Below are positions 62,047-64,000 of a stretch of DNA of 64,000 bases, one piece after another. How positions within the stretch are numbered: the stretch's first letter is position 1; each line of letters starts with the position of its first letter. Location: the NCBI RefSeq assembly GCF_022341425.1, contig NZ_JABFUC010000004.1:273101-337100 (forward strand), in the 5' to 3' direction. A program made the position numbers and the translations under genes. The notes below the pieces were generated by a model. That model made no database searches. It was given only the letters and a program-made list of their open reading frames with translations, and was not told the DNA's origin. Origin of the DNA: Billgrantia campisalis (GTDB lineage: Bacteria; Pseudomonadota; Gammaproteobacteria; Pseudomonadales; Halomonadaceae).

Positions 62047-63267
62047 TCAGCCATTTTCCAGCGCCACGAGCACATGTTTCAGCGTACTGTGAAGCTCATC
62101 TTCATGTTGCAGAAGTCTACCCACAGCGTGATCTGAATTGCGCTGCCCATGTGCTAGAGCGTTACGTAGCTTCTTCAGCTGATAGAAAGCCTTGGGGTGA
62201 CCTGCGGCATCCAAGATTTCTCGCCGCCGCTCGAAGTCATCAACGTTGTCTCGCTCATGATCTAGACGCTTACTGATATAACCCTCTTGGGCATAGATCG
62301 CCGCACGCAAGTAGTCACGCCGCTTCAGGTACTGCTTGGCCAGGCGCAGTTCGATATTGCCGCGGCCAGAGACCCTCGACCAAGCGATGCGCTGTTGAAG
62401 CGCTGGTGCAAACAGTACTGACAAAGGCTGTTCACCGGAATCGAAAGCATACTGGTGCAGTGGAGTAAGCTGTTCACGCGCCTTGGAGGCATTGGTCACC
62501 CGCTCGAAAAACGCCGCCTGCTGCATGGCACCGCATACAGCAGGAGGAACCTGGTCCTCTTGCAGCAGCTCGGTAAAGACGCCGTAGTCACCATCTTTAT
62601 CGAAACTGTTGAGCGCCTGAACCCATCTCAGCACCTCCAGCATGCCATCCAGTCGCAGCACTGGGGTGACACCACCATGAGCCTCACTGCGATCAAATGC
62701 CCCATAGAAAATCCCTTCCAAGGTAGTCTGACGCACTACGGCAAAGTACTGCGCGGCAAGCAAGCCCAGCATTGGATGGTAGCGCAGCCCATGGGTCACA
62801 TCGATCAGGAGGCGATCCTCATGCTCAATTACGCTATCCAGCACCGTGAGATAATTGGCCGTATCACGTCTCGGATCGCTCTCCAGGTAGGGAGTCAGTT
62901 GGCAATCCACAAGAAAGCCATGCCATCGGGTCAGGTGTGAACTCAACCGCTCCAGCCACTTGGCGGTCACACCATCTTCGTTTTCTTGTTCCTGAAGTTC
63001 CGCCATCAGCTCCAGTGCAGTGTCCTGCTCGTTCTCATCAAGACGTTCCAGCATCACGCCAATCAGCGACGACCAGGCACTGCCCGTAGTACCCAGCACC
63101 ACCATGCGGTCCGGTTTCATCAGCTCAGCCAACCCAAAGCCCATCATTGGGGTGGTGAACCTCTGACCATCCAATTCATAGGTAGTGGTCTCGTATTGCG
63201 CATCCAGCTCTTGGCTACCCCGCGCGAGGCGGGGCTTACCAATCTGGGTCAGTAACACACGTGTCAT
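62047..63267 (-). CDS. csx2: TM1812-family CRISPR-associated protein (Csx1/Csx2-like, CARF-HEPN)
   Basis: The 406-residue protein belongs to the Csx1/Csx2 (TM1812) group of type III CRISPR accessory proteins. The N-terminal CARF domain shows 'MTRVLLTQIGKPRLARGSQE', 'MGFGLAELMKPDRMVVLGTT' and 'LLIDVTHGLRYHPMLGLLAA'. The C-terminal helical HEPN region has the RNase motif R-x4-H in 'KKLRNALAHGQRNS'. In other members cyclic oligoadenylate binding to CARF switches on RNA cleavage by HEPN. AAGGAG precedes the ATG. Codon use and base content are less GC-rich than the neighbours on the left, in line with a mobile defence locus. Confidence 0.86.
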   Translation of the reverse strand: MTRVLLTQIGKPRLARGSQELDAQYETTTYELDGQRFTTPMMGFGLAELMKPDRMVVLGTTGSAWSSLIGVMLERLDENEQDTALELMAELQEQENEDGVTAKWLERLSSHLTRWHGFLVDCQLTPYLESDPRRDTANYLTVLDSVIEHEDRLLIDVTHGLRYHPMLGLLAAQYFAVVRQTTLEGIFYGAFDRSEAHGGVTPVLRLDGMLEVLRWVQALNSFDKDGDYGVFTELLQEDQVPPAVCGAMQQAAFFERVTNASKAREQLTPLHQYAFDSGEQPLSVLFAPALQQRIAWSRVSGRGNIELRLAKQYLKRRDYLRAAIYAQEGYISKRLDHERDNVDDFERRREILDAAGHPKAFYQLKKLRNALAHGQRNSDHAVGRLLQHEDELHSTLKHVLVALENG

Positions 63268-63313
63268 CAGGCACTCCTTGGCAGTAGATCACTGACACCG
63301 ACTCGCCCTGACT

Positions 63314-63622
63314 TTACCAGACTTTGGGCACAGATATTCGCTGGATCTCAAAGCGCTCAAGCCGCGCCCGGCAGGCATCCATCTGCGCCGGTGTGAGCTC
63401 CTGGCCACGCCACTGCGCGGGAATATCCATACCCAGGTGCCAATACTCGGCACCCTGCTCACAAACCCAACAGGCCAGCTGCAGTGGTAGCGTGCCAACC
63501 ACACGGTCACCTGCCCGCAGCTCTTGCCCATGCAAATGCGGCAAACAATGATCCAAAGCCACCCCTTGCTGTACCAGCCACTGCACAGCCCCTGGGTGAC
63601 GCGATACTACATAGGTAGTCAT
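63314..63622 (-). CDS. csx16: CRISPR-associated protein Csx16
   Basis: The 102-residue protein matches the Csx16 (VVA1548) family: 'MTTYVVSRHPGAVQWLVQQG', 'HLHGQELRAGDRVVGTLPLQ', 'LACWVCEQGAEYWHLGMDIP', 'WRGQELTPAQMDACRARLER'. Recent work, as I recall, groups Csx16 with small ring nucleases that degrade cyclic oligoadenylate, which would switch off the neighbouring CARF-HEPN RNase. It lies 46 bases upstream of the csx2-like gene in the same direction. I chose the ATG at 63622, which gives the normal family start; an upstream in-frame ATG adds 22 unrelated residues. Confidence 0.87.
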   Translation of the reverse strand: MTTYVVSRHPGAVQWLVQQGVALDHCLPHLHGQELRAGDRVVGTLPLQLACWVCEQGAEYWHLGMDIPAQWRGQELTPAQMDACRARLERFEIQRISVPKVW

Positions 63623-63821
63623 AAGCAACTTTCCCTGTTGCAACTCACCAATCAACCAGCACCCATGCGTGCAGATGCCGGCTGACAACGAGCAAGCCAG
63701 TTATACTTCAAAGCCCCTGATTCTTGAGGCTAGCCGCCTCGTCGGCGCATATATCATAATTATCAAAATCGTACTGCAAGACAATAACACCTACCGACGA
63801 TGAAAAAGCATTAGACTCAAG

Positions 63822-64000
63822 TGTCAATGGCCATCAGAAATGACCCACCAGCGGTCAACAAAATTGACCCACCCATGACCGTCAGCTGAGCGTCTTCTGC
63901 TTCAGCCGGTAGCTCTCCCCGCCGAGCAGGTAGAGGTGTGAGTGGTGGATGATCCGGTCAACGATCGGCACCGCCACGTTGTCGTCGTGGAAGAACTCCC
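63822..64000. mobile_element. IS21-family element, truncated by the window edge
   Basis: A boundary from AT-rich unique DNA to a TGTCAATGGCC terminus occurs at 63822. It is followed by a set of internal repeats with TGACCCACC and TTGACCCACC (63840-63875), as in the multiple terminal repeats of IS21 ends, and by the 3' end of an istB-like gene. The far end and istA lie beyond base 64000. The preceding 63623-63821 is AT-rich and holds the csx16 promoter; no gene was recognised there. Confidence 0.72.
63882..64000 (-). CDS. istB: IS21-type helper ATPase IstB, C-terminal part
   Basis: The visible 38 codons read 'EFFHDDNVAVPIVDRIIHH' and 'SHLYLLGGESYRLKQKTLS' then a stop, the characteristic end of IstB-family transposition helper proteins. 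The gene continues past the window. It lies just inside the IS terminus. Confidence 0.85.
   Translation of the reverse strand, partial: EFFHDDNVAVPIVDRIIHHSHLYLLGGESYRLKQKTLS

Noticed and set aside
62047..64000. CRISPR array near csx2 and csx16
   Set aside because: No regularly spaced direct repeats are present between 61974 and 64000; the GGGTCA-type repeats at 63840-63875 belong to the IS21 terminus.

Overview
The window is high-GC gammaproteobacterial DNA, most like Halomonas or a close relative (Halomonadaceae). This rests on the gene families and their arrangement, on the BCCT transporter, and on recurring intergenic stem-loop repeats; no 16S rRNA or tRNA gene is present. No search was run, so all family assignments are by reading motifs.

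1-21300 (all minus strand) is most of a type VI secretion system (T6SS) locus. Reading in the direction of transcription from the right: VgrG, a DUF6484-type protein, a DUF2169 protein, a degenerate ketosynthase-like protein, a PAAR-like/HNH nuclease effector, its probable beta-propeller immunity protein, a TIGR02270 protein, TssA, TssB, TssC, Hcp, TssE, TssF, TssG, ClpV, a 93-residue orphan, an FHA protein and TssJ. TssK, TssL and TssM are not here and probably lie beyond base 1. The effector C-terminus and immunity gene (about 14450-16200) are clearly AT-richer than their surroundings and look like a swapped-in cassette. The module resembles, from memory, the P. aeruginosa vgrG1b neighbourhood.

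21500-38100: an autotransporter-like outer membrane protein with an acidic repeat; a broken glyoxalase-family remnant; an acyl-CoA catabolic block (enoyl-CoA hydratase, AcuI-like reductase with its TetR regulator and two matching operators, 3-hydroxyacyl-CoA dehydrogenase, acyl-CoA ligase, acyl-CoA dehydrogenase) that could serve fatty acids or DMSP-derived acids; an MFS transporter; a methyltransferase; a VOC protein; a DUF4870 membrane protein; an LpxL-like acyltransferase; and a LysR regulator. 36168-44173: a BCCT transporter divergent from an operon of Rieske oxygenase, aldehyde dehydrogenase, rubredoxin-reductase fusion, FAD oxidoreductase and EutQ-like cupin, probably for a quaternary ammonium compound.

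44557-58699 is the most interesting part: a phosphoglycerol-transferase-like sulfatase-fold protein, OpgG and OpgH, then a tightly coupled set that mixes GTP-derived heterocycle chemistry (GTP cyclohydrolase II fused to a dead DHBP-synthase-like domain, a RibD-type reductase, a creatininase-family hydrolase, a PTPS/QueD-like protein) with a GT4 glycosyltransferase, two methyltransferases, an MDR dehydrogenase, a flippase-like membrane protein and a CDP-alcohol phosphatidyltransferase. I know of no described pathway with this gene set.

58700-62030 holds tenA and thiC, each behind its own TPP riboswitch. 62047-63622 encodes a CARF-HEPN protein of the Csx1/Csx2 (TM1812) family and Csx16, type III CRISPR accessory proteins, with no effector complex or array in view. 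At 63822 an IS21-family element begins and runs off the end.
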